Assembly: GCA_002345025.1 (NCBI GenBank)
Contig: DDUX01000090.1
Location: 1 to 62,005, forward strand
Source of the DNA: Candidatus Accumulibacter iunctus
Lineage (GTDB): Bacteria > Pseudomonadota > Gammaproteobacteria > Burkholderiales > Rhodocyclaceae
Direction: 5' to 3'
DNA: 62,005 nucleotides
Below the pieces are notes generated by a model that saw only the letters and a program-made list of their open reading frames with translations, made no database searches and was not told the DNA's origin. A program made the position numbers and the translations under genes. Positions 42,875-51,652 of this stretch are shown piece after piece (the first letter of the stretch is position 1; each line of letters starts with the position of its first letter).

Positions 42875-44626
42875 ATGAGCAAGCAACTGTATGCACTTGG
42901 CGAACTGCCCCCCTTGGGCGAAGTACCGGAAACAATGCACGCCTGGCTGATCCGCCCCGAACGCTTCGGGATACCGACGCAGGCGTTTCAACAGGAGGTG
43001 GTGACTACGCCGCCCATCGCCGACGACGAGGTGTTGGTTTACGTCATGGCGGCGGGGATCAACTACAACAACGTCTGGGCCGGTCTGGGAATTCCGGTCA
43101 ACGTGATCGGGGCGCGCAACAAGGCCGGCGAGAAGGAGGAATTCCACATCGGCGGCAGCGACGCTTCCGGAATCGTCTACAAGGTCGGCAAGGACGTCAA
43201 GAACGTCAAGGTCGGCGATGAAGTGGTCATGCACTGCGGTCAGTACAGTCGCGACTGCGAGTGGGTCAAGAATGGCGGCGACCCGATGTACTCGCCCACC
43301 TACAAGATCTGGGGCTACGAGACCAACTGGGGCAGCTTCGCGCAGTTCGCCAAGGTGCAGGCCCAGCAGTGCATGCCCAAACCCAAGCACATGACGTGGG
43401 AAGAGGCAGCGGCCTACACGCTGGTCGCGGCGACCGCGTGGCGGATGCTGCACGGCTGGGGCGTCAACTCGGTGAAGAAGGGCGACGTCGCGTTGATCTG
43501 GGGTGGCGCGGGCGGGCTCGGCTCGATGGCGATCCAGATCGTCAAGGCTGCCGGCGCCACAGCCGTTGCCATCGTCTCCGGCGAGGACAAGTTCGACTAT
43601 TGCATGAAACTCGGCGCCAAGGGCTGTATCAATCGCAATCAATTCGACCATTGGGGAATGCTGCCGCACTGGAAGGACAACGCCGGCTACGCCAAGTGGC
43701 TGAAGGGCGTGCGCGCGTTCGGTTCGAAGATCTGGGAGATCCTGGGCGAGAAGCGCGCGCCGAACATCGTCTTCGAGCATCCTGGCGAAACCACCATCCC
43801 GACGTCGATCTTCGTGTGCGAGACGGGTGGCATGGTCGTCGTTTGCGCCGGTACCACCGGTTACAATGCGACGGTCGATCTGCGCTACCTGTGGATGCGG
43901 CAGAAGCGCCTGCAGGGCTCCCATTTTGCCAACACCGTGCAATCCAACGAGATGAACCAACTGGCGCTGCGCGGCCTGCTCGATCCCTGCCTGTCGCGCG
44001 CCTTCCCTTACACCGACATTCCGCACGTGCACCAGTTGATGTACGAGAACAAGCACCCGCATGGCAACATGGCGGTACTCGTGGGCGCTACAGAGTACGG
44101 CCTCGGTGCCAGCGGCAAGGCGCCGGTCGCGATGATCCATCCCACCCTTCCGAAGGACGACGTGCATACCACCCCGCATCCCTATCCGATGTCCGAACCG
44201 CTGCCCAGCATCGGCGAGGCGGAGCCGATCACGATTGCCGATGATGGCAGCAAGGTCAGGGACTTGATGCATCGCGGCATCATCTCTTGCGCGCCGGGCG
44301 ATACCGTCGGCCAAGCGGCGAAACTCATGGTGGACAACGAAATCCATGCCGTCGTTGTCATGGATGGCGGCAAGGCAGTTGGCGTGGTATCGCAAACCGA
44401 CATGGTGTTGGCGCGGCAGGGCCGCACCTCGGAACAGGCGCGAGCGATGCCGGTGAGTGAGGTGATGACGCCGGGTTGCGCCACCTGCGATGCCGACATC
44501 CTGTTGAGCGAGGCGGTGAGCCAGATGACCGGTCGGCGGATGCATCGCCTGGTGGTCACCGAGAAGGATCAGCCGGTCGGCGTGATCTCGATGACCGACG
44601 TCGTGCGCAAGATCATCGGCGAGTAA
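42875..44626 (+). CDS. ccr: Crotonyl-CoA carboxylase/reductase fused to CBS-domain pair
   Basis: A 583-aa protein. Residues 1-~430 form a complete Ccr of the MDR family, which makes (2S)-ethylmalonyl-CoA from crotonyl-CoA, CO2 and NADPH. The NADPH loop is WGGAGGLGSMAI (209-220). Residues equivalent to the known CO2 site appear as Asn in INYNN (63-66), E149 in GYETNWGSF and H350 in GSHFAN. After a Pro-rich linker (about 430-458) come two CBS motifs, VRDLMHRGII...VGVVSQTDMV (461-511) and VSEVMTPGCA...VGVISMTDVV (528-577), usually a Bateman module that binds adenine nucleotides. Ordinary Ccr stops near 430 aa. The fusion suggests control by AMP/ATP or similar. Confidence 0.93.
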   Translation: MSKQLYALGELPPLGEVPETMHAWLIRPERFGIPTQAFQQEVVTTPPIADDEVLVYVMAAGINYNNVWAGLGIPVNVIGARNKAGEKEEFHIGGSDASGIVYKVGKDVKNVKVGDEVVMHCGQYSRDCEWVKNGGDPMYSPTYKIWGYETNWGSFAQFAKVQAQQCMPKPKHMTWEEAAAYTLVAATAWRMLHGWGVNSVKKGDVALIWGGAGGLGSMAIQIVKAAGATAVAIVSGEDKFDYCMKLGAKGCINRNQFDHWGMLPHWKDNAGYAKWLKGVRAFGSKIWEILGEKRAPNIVFEHPGETTIPTSIFVCETGGMVVVCAGTTGYNATVDLRYLWMRQKRLQGSHFANTVQSNEMNQLALRGLLDPCLSRAFPYTDIPHVHQLMYENKHPHGNMAVLVGATEYGLGASGKAPVAMIHPTLPKDDVHTTPHPYPMSEPLPSIGEAEPITIADDGSKVRDLMHRGIISCAPGDTVGQAAKLMVDNEIHAVVVMDGGKAVGVVSQTDMVLARQGRTSEQARAMPVSEVMTPGCATCDADILLSEAVSQMTGRRMHRLVVTEKDQPVGVISMTDVVRKIIGE

Positions 44627-44659
44627 AGGCCGCGATTCGGTCACGATCGCGGCAAGCGA

Positions 44660-44683
44660 CCCCCTCCCGCGCTCGGGAGGGGG
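44660..44683. repeat. REP-like hairpin after ccr
   Basis: CCCCCTCCC and GGGAGGGGG form a 9-bp stem around GCGCTC, followed by TTCCCGGGG. It is related to the hairpin at 34533-34558 and lies between ccr and the next gene (131-bp gap). It could slow transcription or protect the upstream mRNA; no T run follows. Confidence 0.6.
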
Positions 44684-44757
44684 TTCCCGGGGTTCCCTGA
44701 ACGTCCCTCTCCGACCGCCAGGGAGCCCCTTTCACACACGAAGGGGGGTTTCCCACG

Positions 44758-45735
44758 ATGCGCGCCGTCGTCTGTCATTCCCTCACCGGCCCGGACGCGC
44801 TGCGTCTCGATGAGATTGCCGAGCCACGCCCCGGCCCGGGCCAGGTGCGTATCCGCGTGCGCGCCTGCGGTGTCAATTTTGCCGACAGCCTGATCACCCG
44901 CGGCGAGTACCAGAAGCAGCCGCAGCCACCGTTCAGCCCGGGCTTCGAAGTCGCCGGCGAGGTTCTCGAACTCGCTGCCGGCGTGCAGGGGCTCAGCGTC
45001 GGCGAGCGCGTGGTCGCCATCATTCCCTGTGGGGGCTATGCCGAGCAGGTCGTCGCCGATGGCAACCGCTGCGTGGCGATGCCGGATGCGATGCCATGGC
45101 AGCACGGAGCCGCCTTGCCGGTGGTCTTTGGTACCTCGCATGTTGCGCTCTGGCATCGGGCACGCCTGTGTGCCGGCGAGACGCTGGTCGTCCACGGCGC
45201 AGCCGGTGGCGTCGGCCTGACTGCGGTCGCTCTTGGCCGACTGCTCGGTGCGACGGTGATCGCCACTGCCAGCAGTGCGCAGAAACTCGAGGTGGCGCGC
45301 CAACACGGCGCCGATCATCTGATCGATTCCGCCCAGCAGGACGTGCGAGGGAGGATTCTCGAGCTGACCGGCGGGCGCGGCGCCGACGTGGTCTACGATC
45401 CGGTTGGCGGCGATCTGTTCACCGCTTCGCTGCGCAGCATCGCCTTTGAAGGACGGATCCTGGTCATCGGCTTTGCTGGCGGCAGCGTGCCGCAGATTCC
45501 GGCCAATCATCTGCTCGTCAAGAACGTCGACGTCATCGGACTCAACTGGCCGGCCTATGCCGAGCTGAAACCACGGGTGATGAACGAGAGTCTGCAGCGC
45601 CTGATGAACTGGTATGCCGAAGGCGCGATCATGCCGCATGTCGCGGCGACCTATCCGCTGGCCGAGGCGGCGGCAGCGCTGCAGCAGCTGCTGCAGCGCA
45701 GGTCCACCGGCAAGCTGGTCCTCACCGTCGACTGA
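44758..45735 (+). CDS. MDR-family quinone/enoyl oxidoreductase
   Basis: A 325-aa NADPH:quinone oxidoreductase-like medium-chain dehydrogenase. The N-terminal catalytic fold has GVNFADSLITRGEYQ and GFEVAGEV. The nucleotide-binding domain has VHGAAGGVGLTAVALG (about 140-155) and GGRGADVVYDPVGG. No catalytic-zinc Cys is present in the usual place. It may reduce quinones or an enoyl-CoA (acrylyl-CoA reductase AcuI is a cousin). Its role in the surrounding CoA pathway is not established. A GGGGGG site precedes the ATG, and it is 131 bp after ccr. Confidence 0.85.
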   Translation: MRAVVCHSLTGPDALRLDEIAEPRPGPGQVRIRVRACGVNFADSLITRGEYQKQPQPPFSPGFEVAGEVLELAAGVQGLSVGERVVAIIPCGGYAEQVVADGNRCVAMPDAMPWQHGAALPVVFGTSHVALWHRARLCAGETLVVHGAAGGVGLTAVALGRLLGATVIATASSAQKLEVARQHGADHLIDSAQQDVRGRILELTGGRGADVVYDPVGGDLFTASLRSIAFEGRILVIGFAGGSVPQIPANHLLVKNVDVIGLNWPAYAELKPRVMNESLQRLMNWYAEGAIMPHVAATYPLAEAAAALQQLLQRRSTGKLVLTVD

Positions 45736-46025
45736 GGCTCAGCAATGCGCCAGCTTGCCCATCGTCGGCGATTGACCACTGCGGCCACGCATCACCGGCG
45801 CGAGCGACGCATACGCGGCGCCAGCGCGGCAACGGGCGGCGGGCGCTGGTCATTTGCCGGGAATCCATCCACACTCGCGGTCAGCCGGCTGCGTTCCTGT
45901 CTTGGCGACGAAACAGGTACACCGCATCGGCAGACCGCGAGACAATCGATCGGCGCTGGCAGCAGCGGGCGCCGTTTTTCCTGGTGCGGAGAAACCCGCA
46001 CCGATGATCACCAGAAAGGACTACC

Positions 46026-46475
46026 ATGAATCCCCAGAATGGTTACGATGTTGAAGACCTGTCGGTCGGCATGAGTGCAGAAACAGCGAAGACGATTACC
46101 GATGCGGACCTCGTCCTCTTTGCCGGCGTTTCCACCGACGTCAATGCGGTTCATATGGACGAGGAGTTCGGCCGGACGACGATCTTCGGTGGCCGCATCG
46201 CGCACGGCATGCTGTCCGCCAGCCTGATCTCGGCGGTTCTCGGCAACCGTCTGCCCGGCCCGGGAACGATCTACATGAGCCAGTCGCTGCGCTTCCGTGC
46301 GCCGGTGCGTCCCGGCGACACGGTGCATGCCAAGGTGACGGTCAAGGAAGTGATCGCCGACAAGGGCCGGGTGGTGCTCGACACCGTCTGCACTGTCGGT
46401 GACAAGGTCGTCATCGACGGTGAAGCGACCCTGATGCCCACCTCGCGCAAGAAGCGCGAGGCTACCGGCAAGTAG
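46026..46475 (+). CDS. phaJ: (R)-specific enoyl-CoA hydratase
   Basis: A 149-aa single-hotdog hydratase-2 family protein. The signature D-x-N-x2-H (STDVNAVHMDEEF, about residues 38-50) and RIAHGMLSASLIS (about 59-71) match PhaJ. It interconverts crotonyl-CoA and (R)-3-hydroxybutyryl-CoA, so it links polyhydroxybutyrate metabolism to the Ccr step upstream. AAAGGA precedes the ATG. The 290-bp gap 45736-46025 before it shows no gene or clear signal. Its stop directly abuts the next ATG. Confidence 0.9.
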   Translation: MNPQNGYDVEDLSVGMSAETAKTITDADLVLFAGVSTDVNAVHMDEEFGRTTIFGGRIAHGMLSASLISAVLGNRLPGPGTIYMSQSLRFRAPVRPGDTVHAKVTVKEVIADKGRVVLDTVCTVGDKVVIDGEATLMPTSRKKREATGK

Positions 46476-47336
46476 ATGGGCGAGGTCGGCACCGACTTCA
46501 GCGCCTGGATCGGTCGTCAGGAAAGCACTGACGACGATCTCGGGCTGGCGCCTGCACGGGCAGCCGCGGCGACGCTCGACGACAGCTCGGCGAGCTTCGT
46601 CTGTGGCAGCGCGCTGCCGCCGCTCTGGCACTGGTTCTACTTCCTGCCGCGGGTGCCGCAGGCGAACCTCGGTGTCGACGGGCATCCGCAGCGCGGCGGC
46701 TTCATGCCGCCGATTCCCTTCCCGCGACGGATGTTCGCCGGCGCCCGGCTGCGCTTTCACGCGCCTTTGCTGATCGGGCAGTCGGCGCGGCGTGTCGCCA
46801 CCATTCGCGATGTTCGACTGAAGACGGGACGTTCGGGCTCGCTTGCCTTCGTCTCGCTGCACTACGGCTACTATCAGGACGATCGCCTGTGCATCGACGA
46901 AGAGCAGGACATCGTCTACCGCGAACCCGGAGCGGCGATACCCGCGCCGCAGCTTCTCGACTGGCCGCCGCTGCCGGCGGCAGCCTGCGCGCGTATCGTC
47001 ACCCCCGATCCGCGACTGCTCTTCCGCTTCTCGGCGCTGACCTTCAACGCACACCGGATTCACTACGATCGCCCGTACGCGATCGACGAGGAGGGTTACC
47101 CCGGTCTCGTCGTGCATGGCCCGCTGACTGCGGTGTTGTTGATGGAGCTGTTGCGACGGCAGGTGACCCGGCCGGTGAAGGAGTACAGTTTCCGCGGCCT
47201 GGCACCGCTCTTCGACCTGGCGCCGTTTCGCCTGCTGTGCACCCCGCAGGATGGGGGCTATGTCCTCGCGGCGCAGGCGCCCGACGGGGCCGTGGCGATG
47301 AGCGCCAGGGCAGAGCTTGCCGAAGCGGCGGCCTAG
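46476..47336 (+). CDS. meh: Mesaconyl-C4-CoA hydratase
   Basis: A 286-aa MaoC/HTD2-type hotdog protein. The start (DFSAWIGRQESTDDDL) and middle (PLWHWFYFLPRVPQANLGVDGHPQRGGFMPPIPFPRRM is the region at about residues 48-85) resemble the Chloroflexus Meh and related fatty-acid dehydratases. LTFNAHRIHYDRPYA (about 188-202) carries the catalytic hydratase-2-like His. It would turn mesaconyl-C4-CoA into (S)-citramalyl-CoA, the next step after Mct. It begins right after the phaJ stop and ends the operon. The Meh assignment depends on mct being nearby; an alternative is a general enoyl hydratase. Confidence 0.82.
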   Translation: MGEVGTDFSAWIGRQESTDDDLGLAPARAAAATLDDSSASFVCGSALPPLWHWFYFLPRVPQANLGVDGHPQRGGFMPPIPFPRRMFAGARLRFHAPLLIGQSARRVATIRDVRLKTGRSGSLAFVSLHYGYYQDDRLCIDEEQDIVYREPGAAIPAPQLLDWPPLPAAACARIVTPDPRLLFRFSALTFNAHRIHYDRPYAIDEEGYPGLVVHGPLTAVLLMELLRRQVTRPVKEYSFRGLAPLFDLAPFRLLCTPQDGGYVLAAQAPDGAVAMSARAELAEAAA

Positions 47337-47400
47337 TCGACCGGCGGCAGCGACGCGGGTGCCGCCTCGCATCGACCGGCGCGGCCAGCAGGCGCGGCGC

Positions 47401-50400
47401 TCACTCGCCGCGGATCAGCGCCACCAGGTCCTCGGTCGACGGCAGCGCGCTGGCGTCGCCTTCGGCGAGGATGCTTTCGGCGAGGGCGCGCTTGTCGTGG
47501 TGCAGGTCGACGATCCGTTCCTCGACGGTGCCCTTGCTGACCAGGCGATAGACGGTCACCGGCCGTAGCTGGCCGATGCGGTGCGCGCGGCCCATCGCCT
47601 GGTCCTCGGCAGCCGGGTTCCACCACGGGTCGGTGATGACCACGTAATCGGCGGCGGTGAGGTTGAGGCCGAAGCCGCCGGCCTTCAGGCTGATCAGGAA
47701 GAGGTCACCTTCGCCCGCCTGGAAGGCAGCGACGCGGCGGCTGCGTTCGGCTGCCGGCGTGGCCCCGTCGAGGTACTGGTAGCTGAGCCCGGCTTCGTCG
47801 AGCGGCGCGCGCAGCAACTGCAGGAAATCGACGAACTGGCTGAAGACCAGCGCCTTGTGGCCGTTGGCGATCAGCTCGCCGGCGAGTTCGGTGAAAGCCT
47901 GCACCTTGGCGCCGGCGATGCCGAACTCCGGACTGCACAGCCGCGGGTCGCAGGCGGCGCGGCGCAGGCGGGTGAGTTGCGCGAGGATGTTGAAGCGTGC
48001 CTGCGTTTCCGGGGTTTCCTCGAGGGTGGCGTCGATCTCGCGCGCCGCCTCGCGGCGCAGGGCTTCGTAGTGCGCCGCTTCGGCGGCTTCGGCGGCGACG
48101 CTGAGGATCAGCTCGGTGCGCGGCGGCAGATCCTGCAGCACCTCGGACTTCGTTCGCCGGAGGACGAAGGGGCCGACCAGTCGCTTCAGCACATGCTGCG
48201 CTTCGCGGTCGCGGTTGCGCTCGATCGGCCCGGCGAAGCGCTCGTTGAAGCGGTTGCTCGTTCCGAGCAGACCGGGGTTGGCAAAGCGCATGATCGACCA
48301 GAGGTCGGCGAGGCGGTTCTCCACCGGCGTGCCGGTCAGTGCCAGGCGGAAATCCGCGCTCAGCTCGAAGACCGCCTGCGAGCGCTTGGCGGCGGCGTTC
48401 TTGATTGCCTGCGCTTCGTCGGCGATCAGCGTGTGCCAGTTGCGGCCGGCAAAGCGCTCCTGCGCCAGTTGCAGCAGCGTGTAGGAGACGATCAGCAGAT
48501 CCTGCGGCCCGGCGTCGCCGACCAGCGCCTCACGTTCGCCCTCGCCCGCCTCGCCGTAGATGCGGGCGTTCAGCGTCGGTGCGAAACGTCGGCATTCGGC
48601 GAGCCAGTTGCCGCAGACCGAGGTCGGCGCGATGACCAGTGCCGGCCCGCTTGCTGCCCGTTCGAGTAGTACCGCGAGCGCCTGCAGGGTCTTGCCGAGA
48701 CCCATGTCATCGGCGAGGCAGCCGCCCATGCCGGCGGTCGCCAGGCGCGTCGCCCACTGGAAGCCATCTTCCTGATACGGCCGCAGACTGGCCTGCAGCA
48801 GCTTCGGCAGTTGCGGCTCGATGGCCTGGGCACTGCGCAGACGCTCGATCGCCTGGCGGAAATCCCGGCCAGCGCTGAGTTCGGTGCCATCGAGCACTTC
48901 GTCGAGCCAGGCAGCGGCGATCAGTGGTGCCTTGCCGCCATCCTTGTCGGGCTCGAGCACCGCCGCGAGATCGGCGAGCTTCTGCTTCAGCGAGCGCGTC
49001 AGCGCCGCGTAGATGCCGTTGCCCATCGGCACGAAACGCGACCGGTTGCGCGCGGCGCCGAGGAGCGTTGACAACTGCAGCACCAGACCTTCATCGACGG
49101 TGGCCTCACCGTCCAGCCGGAACCAGTCGCGTTCGCGAGTGACGCGCATGCCGAGCTGCCGCGGGCCGAGTGAGACGACGCGCACGCTCTTGCCCTTCGG
49201 CCATTCGACGGCGGCCAGTTCGGGCAGGGTTGGCAACTTCTCGACTGCGGCAAGCGCGCTCTCCGCATCGTCGATCAGCCATTCGCAACTGTGCTCGCTG
49301 CCGTCGAGGAAGGGCAGGGCGTCGAGGATCGCCTCGAGATGTCGTCTCTCGCCGACCAGATCGCGCTCGGTGCCGACCGTCTCGCCGCCAATGACCGCCA
49401 TCAACTGCCTGCGGCCGCTGCCCGGCGTCAGTCGCGGACCATCGCTGCCGAGGGGCGTCACGACCAGGCGCAGCGAGAGATCCGCATCGACGGGCGCCAG
49501 CTCGGCGCGCAGGCGCGAGTCGCTGGCGACCTGTCGTGTCGCCTGTGCAGCGTCGGCATGAACCTGAAAGCGCGCCGCCAGCGCGCGCAGCGTCTTCTCG
49601 ACTTCTTCCTGTACGCCAGGGGCGCTGGCGGGAATGGCAAAGTGGCCGCCGACGAGCCGCGCGGCCTGCTGCTGTTCGGCCGAGAAGCGGACCAGCCGCA
49701 ATCGCTGCGGGCCGTCTGGAATGAGGGTGATCAGGCGCAGCGCTTCGGCCGCGCGAAGCTGCTCGCCGTCCAGGTAGTAAGCGTCGACGTCGATGCCGGT
49801 GTGGAGCCGCAGGGGCGGATCGATGCGCATCCGGTAGCGGTCGCCATCGCGGATCAGTTCGAGTTCCGGCGGGCTTTCGGTCAGGTCGACGAACTGCTCC
49901 GGCGCGTTTGCCAGAAAGACCGTCGGGTGTCCGACGAGGGCGACGATCGCCGCCGCCAAGTCGAGGTACATGCGGCTGCTGTAGCCGGGCTCGAGGCGGA
50001 TCGCCTTGGCTACCTTGGCGTCGGCCGCCGCGAGCTGCTGGTTGTCGACGAGTCGCGCCAGACTGATGACGCGCGGCCGGCTCCAGCCGCGCTGGCCGCG
50101 CTTCTGCTCGAGCGGGCGGATGCCGGCGAGTTGCCCCCCCTTGCCGATGTCGACTTCCCACAGCAGTCTGGTCGCCGTACCGGCAGCCGCCTCGCCGCCG
50201 CCCTGGCCGCCAAGCGACTGCAGCGTGACGAGGACTTCGTGCCAGTGTTCGCTGCTGCCGGAGATGAAGGAGCCGGCCGGCGGATCATGCCCCTCGAGTA
50301 CCGCAGCGGCGTCGTCGAGCTGGCGCAACAGCGCTTGCATCCGGCAGGCGCGCAGCTTGCCGCGCAGCAGTGCGATCGGATCCCGCCATGCCTGCTGCGG

Positions 50401-51612
50401 GTCGGCTGCCCCGAAACCCGTGATGGTTTCTCTGCTCAGCCAGGCGGCGAGAAGGACTCCCCACAGGGTGTCCAACGGCGCCCCGAACAGCGTGTCAGGC
50501 GAAGTCCGGAGGGGCAGGACGGCGTTGCCGATGAGTGAAGCCCGGCCGAGACGGACGTCGATCGCGTGCACCCAGCGACCCCAGCCGGATTCCGGCTCGG
50601 GCTGGCGTCGGCCGGACTCGGCGGCACAGAACTTGCGCGCCAGCTCGAGATGGCGCGTTGTCGCCTGGGCGAGCAATGACAGGGGGTAGAACCAGGCGAT
50701 GCCGGCGGACAGGAAGTGCTTGCTGCCGCCGATCTCGGACCGGCGTTGCTTGAGGGCCGCTTCGAAGGCTGTCTGCCCGACAGCCCAGTCGCCTTCGAGT
50801 ACCCGCTGCGCTGCCCGGATGCCGGCAACCCAGCCATTGTCGATGCCGAGCAGAGCAGCCTGCAGCAGGTCGGCATCGGCGCGCAGAAACGCCAGGTCGG
50901 CGAGAACGAGGCGCAGGTGTTCGGGCACGACGGTCGCGTCCCGGGCGAGTTCTGCGCACGCCCAATCGACGATCGGCAAGTAGGTTTCAGTGTAGCTCAG
51001 GCAGACGCCGACGGTCGCCTGGTAGGCGAGAGACCAGCGTTCGGGACCGTCGATACGGGCAAAGCTGGGGCCGTCGAAGCAGGGCAGGATCGCCTGGAGA
51101 ACGATGCTCTCCCAGTTGAACGCGCGCGACACGGCGCTTCTGATCGACTGCAGTTCGGTCGTCGGCGCACCGCTGAAGTATTTGGCGCGAACGTAGGCGA
51201 CGGTCGTTGCCATGCTGCCGGTACTCCAGTATTGACTGGACTGGCTCGGGTGGAAACGATCGACCTGACAGACCAGACCAACCAGCGTGCTGCCCGTCGC
51301 GCTCTCGAGCCACTGGCGGTACAGCGGCGCGCGCAGCGTGTCCACCAGCTGGAAAACACCGTGCCGCGACCGATCCTCGAGCAGCAGATCCCGCTCCGCC
51401 AACTGCAGCCAGGCCTTCCTGACGTCGGCGAGGCTGAAGGCATGGCCGTTTCTCGTCTTCAGGCCGCTGACGACCAGCAGCCGTTGCACGTCGGTTGCCG
51501 ACCGGCCGGCCCACAGCAGCGCGCAGGCGAGCGCGACCCGGTGCGTGTCGGGAGCCAGGCCGAGGGTTTCGAGCTGGTCGATGGCGGCGCTGTTCAGCAG
51601 GTTCCTGAGCAT
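47401..51612 (-). CDS. Large SNF2-family DNA-dependent ATPase
   Basis: A 1403-aa protein whose C-terminal ~450 residues are a complete SNF2/Rad54-like motor: Walker A DDMGLGKT with K974, DEAQ box near 1065 (LIADEAQAIKN), LALTGTPVENRL, and helicase C-domain motifs ISLKAGGFGLNLTAADYV and GRAHRIGQ. The N-terminal ~930 residues hold no domain that I recognise; they look mostly helical with repeat-like segments around 240-430. No nuclease domain or restriction-modification gene is adjacent, so it is not an obvious defence gene. The 3' end lies 64 bp from the convergent meh gene. Confidence 0.9.
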   Translation of the reverse strand: MLRNLLNSAAIDQLETLGLAPDTHRVALACALLWAGRSATDVQRLLVVSGLKTRNGHAFSLADVRKAWLQLAERDLLLEDRSRHGVFQLVDTLRAPLYRQWLESATGSTLVGLVCQVDRFHPSQSSQYWSTGSMATTVAYVRAKYFSGAPTTELQSIRSAVSRAFNWESIVLQAILPCFDGPSFARIDGPERWSLAYQATVGVCLSYTETYLPIVDWACAELARDATVVPEHLRLVLADLAFLRADADLLQAALLGIDNGWVAGIRAAQRVLEGDWAVGQTAFEAALKQRRSEIGGSKHFLSAGIAWFYPLSLLAQATTRHLELARKFCAAESGRRQPEPESGWGRWVHAIDVRLGRASLIGNAVLPLRTSPDTLFGAPLDTLWGVLLAAWLSRETITGFGAADPQQAWRDPIALLRGKLRACRMQALLRQLDDAAAVLEGHDPPAGSFISGSSEHWHEVLVTLQSLGGQGGGEAAAGTATRLLWEVDIGKGGQLAGIRPLEQKRGQRGWSRPRVISLARLVDNQQLAAADAKVAKAIRLEPGYSSRMYLDLAAAIVALVGHPTVFLANAPEQFVDLTESPPELELIRDGDRYRMRIDPPLRLHTGIDVDAYYLDGEQLRAAEALRLITLIPDGPQRLRLVRFSAEQQQAARLVGGHFAIPASAPGVQEEVEKTLRALAARFQVHADAAQATRQVASDSRLRAELAPVDADLSLRLVVTPLGSDGPRLTPGSGRRQLMAVIGGETVGTERDLVGERRHLEAILDALPFLDGSEHSCEWLIDDAESALAAVEKLPTLPELAAVEWPKGKSVRVVSLGPRQLGMRVTRERDWFRLDGEATVDEGLVLQLSTLLGAARNRSRFVPMGNGIYAALTRSLKQKLADLAAVLEPDKDGGKAPLIAAAWLDEVLDGTELSAGRDFRQAIERLRSAQAIEPQLPKLLQASLRPYQEDGFQWATRLATAGMGGCLADDMGLGKTLQALAVLLERAASGPALVIAPTSVCGNWLAECRRFAPTLNARIYGEAGEGEREALVGDAGPQDLLIVSYTLLQLAQERFAGRNWHTLIADEAQAIKNAAAKRSQAVFELSADFRLALTGTPVENRLADLWSIMRFANPGLLGTSNRFNERFAGPIERNRDREAQHVLKRLVGPFVLRRTKSEVLQDLPPRTELILSVAAEAAEAAHYEALRREAAREIDATLEETPETQARFNILAQLTRLRRAACDPRLCSPEFGIAGAKVQAFTELAGELIANGHKALVFSQFVDFLQLLRAPLDEAGLSYQYLDGATPAAERSRRVAAFQAGEGDLFLISLKAGGFGLNLTAADYVVITDPWWNPAAEDQAMGRAHRIGQLRPVTVYRLVSKGTVEERIVDLHHDKRALAESILAEGDASALPSTEDLVALIRGE

Positions 51613-51652
51613 GGTTTTCCGGAACTCAGAATGGTCGATGAAGGGGTGAAGC

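Noticed and set aside
47343..47366. Terminator between meh and the SNF2-like gene
   Set aside because: A 7-bp GGCGGCA/TGCCGCC stem is present but has a 10-base loop and no T run; it is not distinguishable from chance at this GC.
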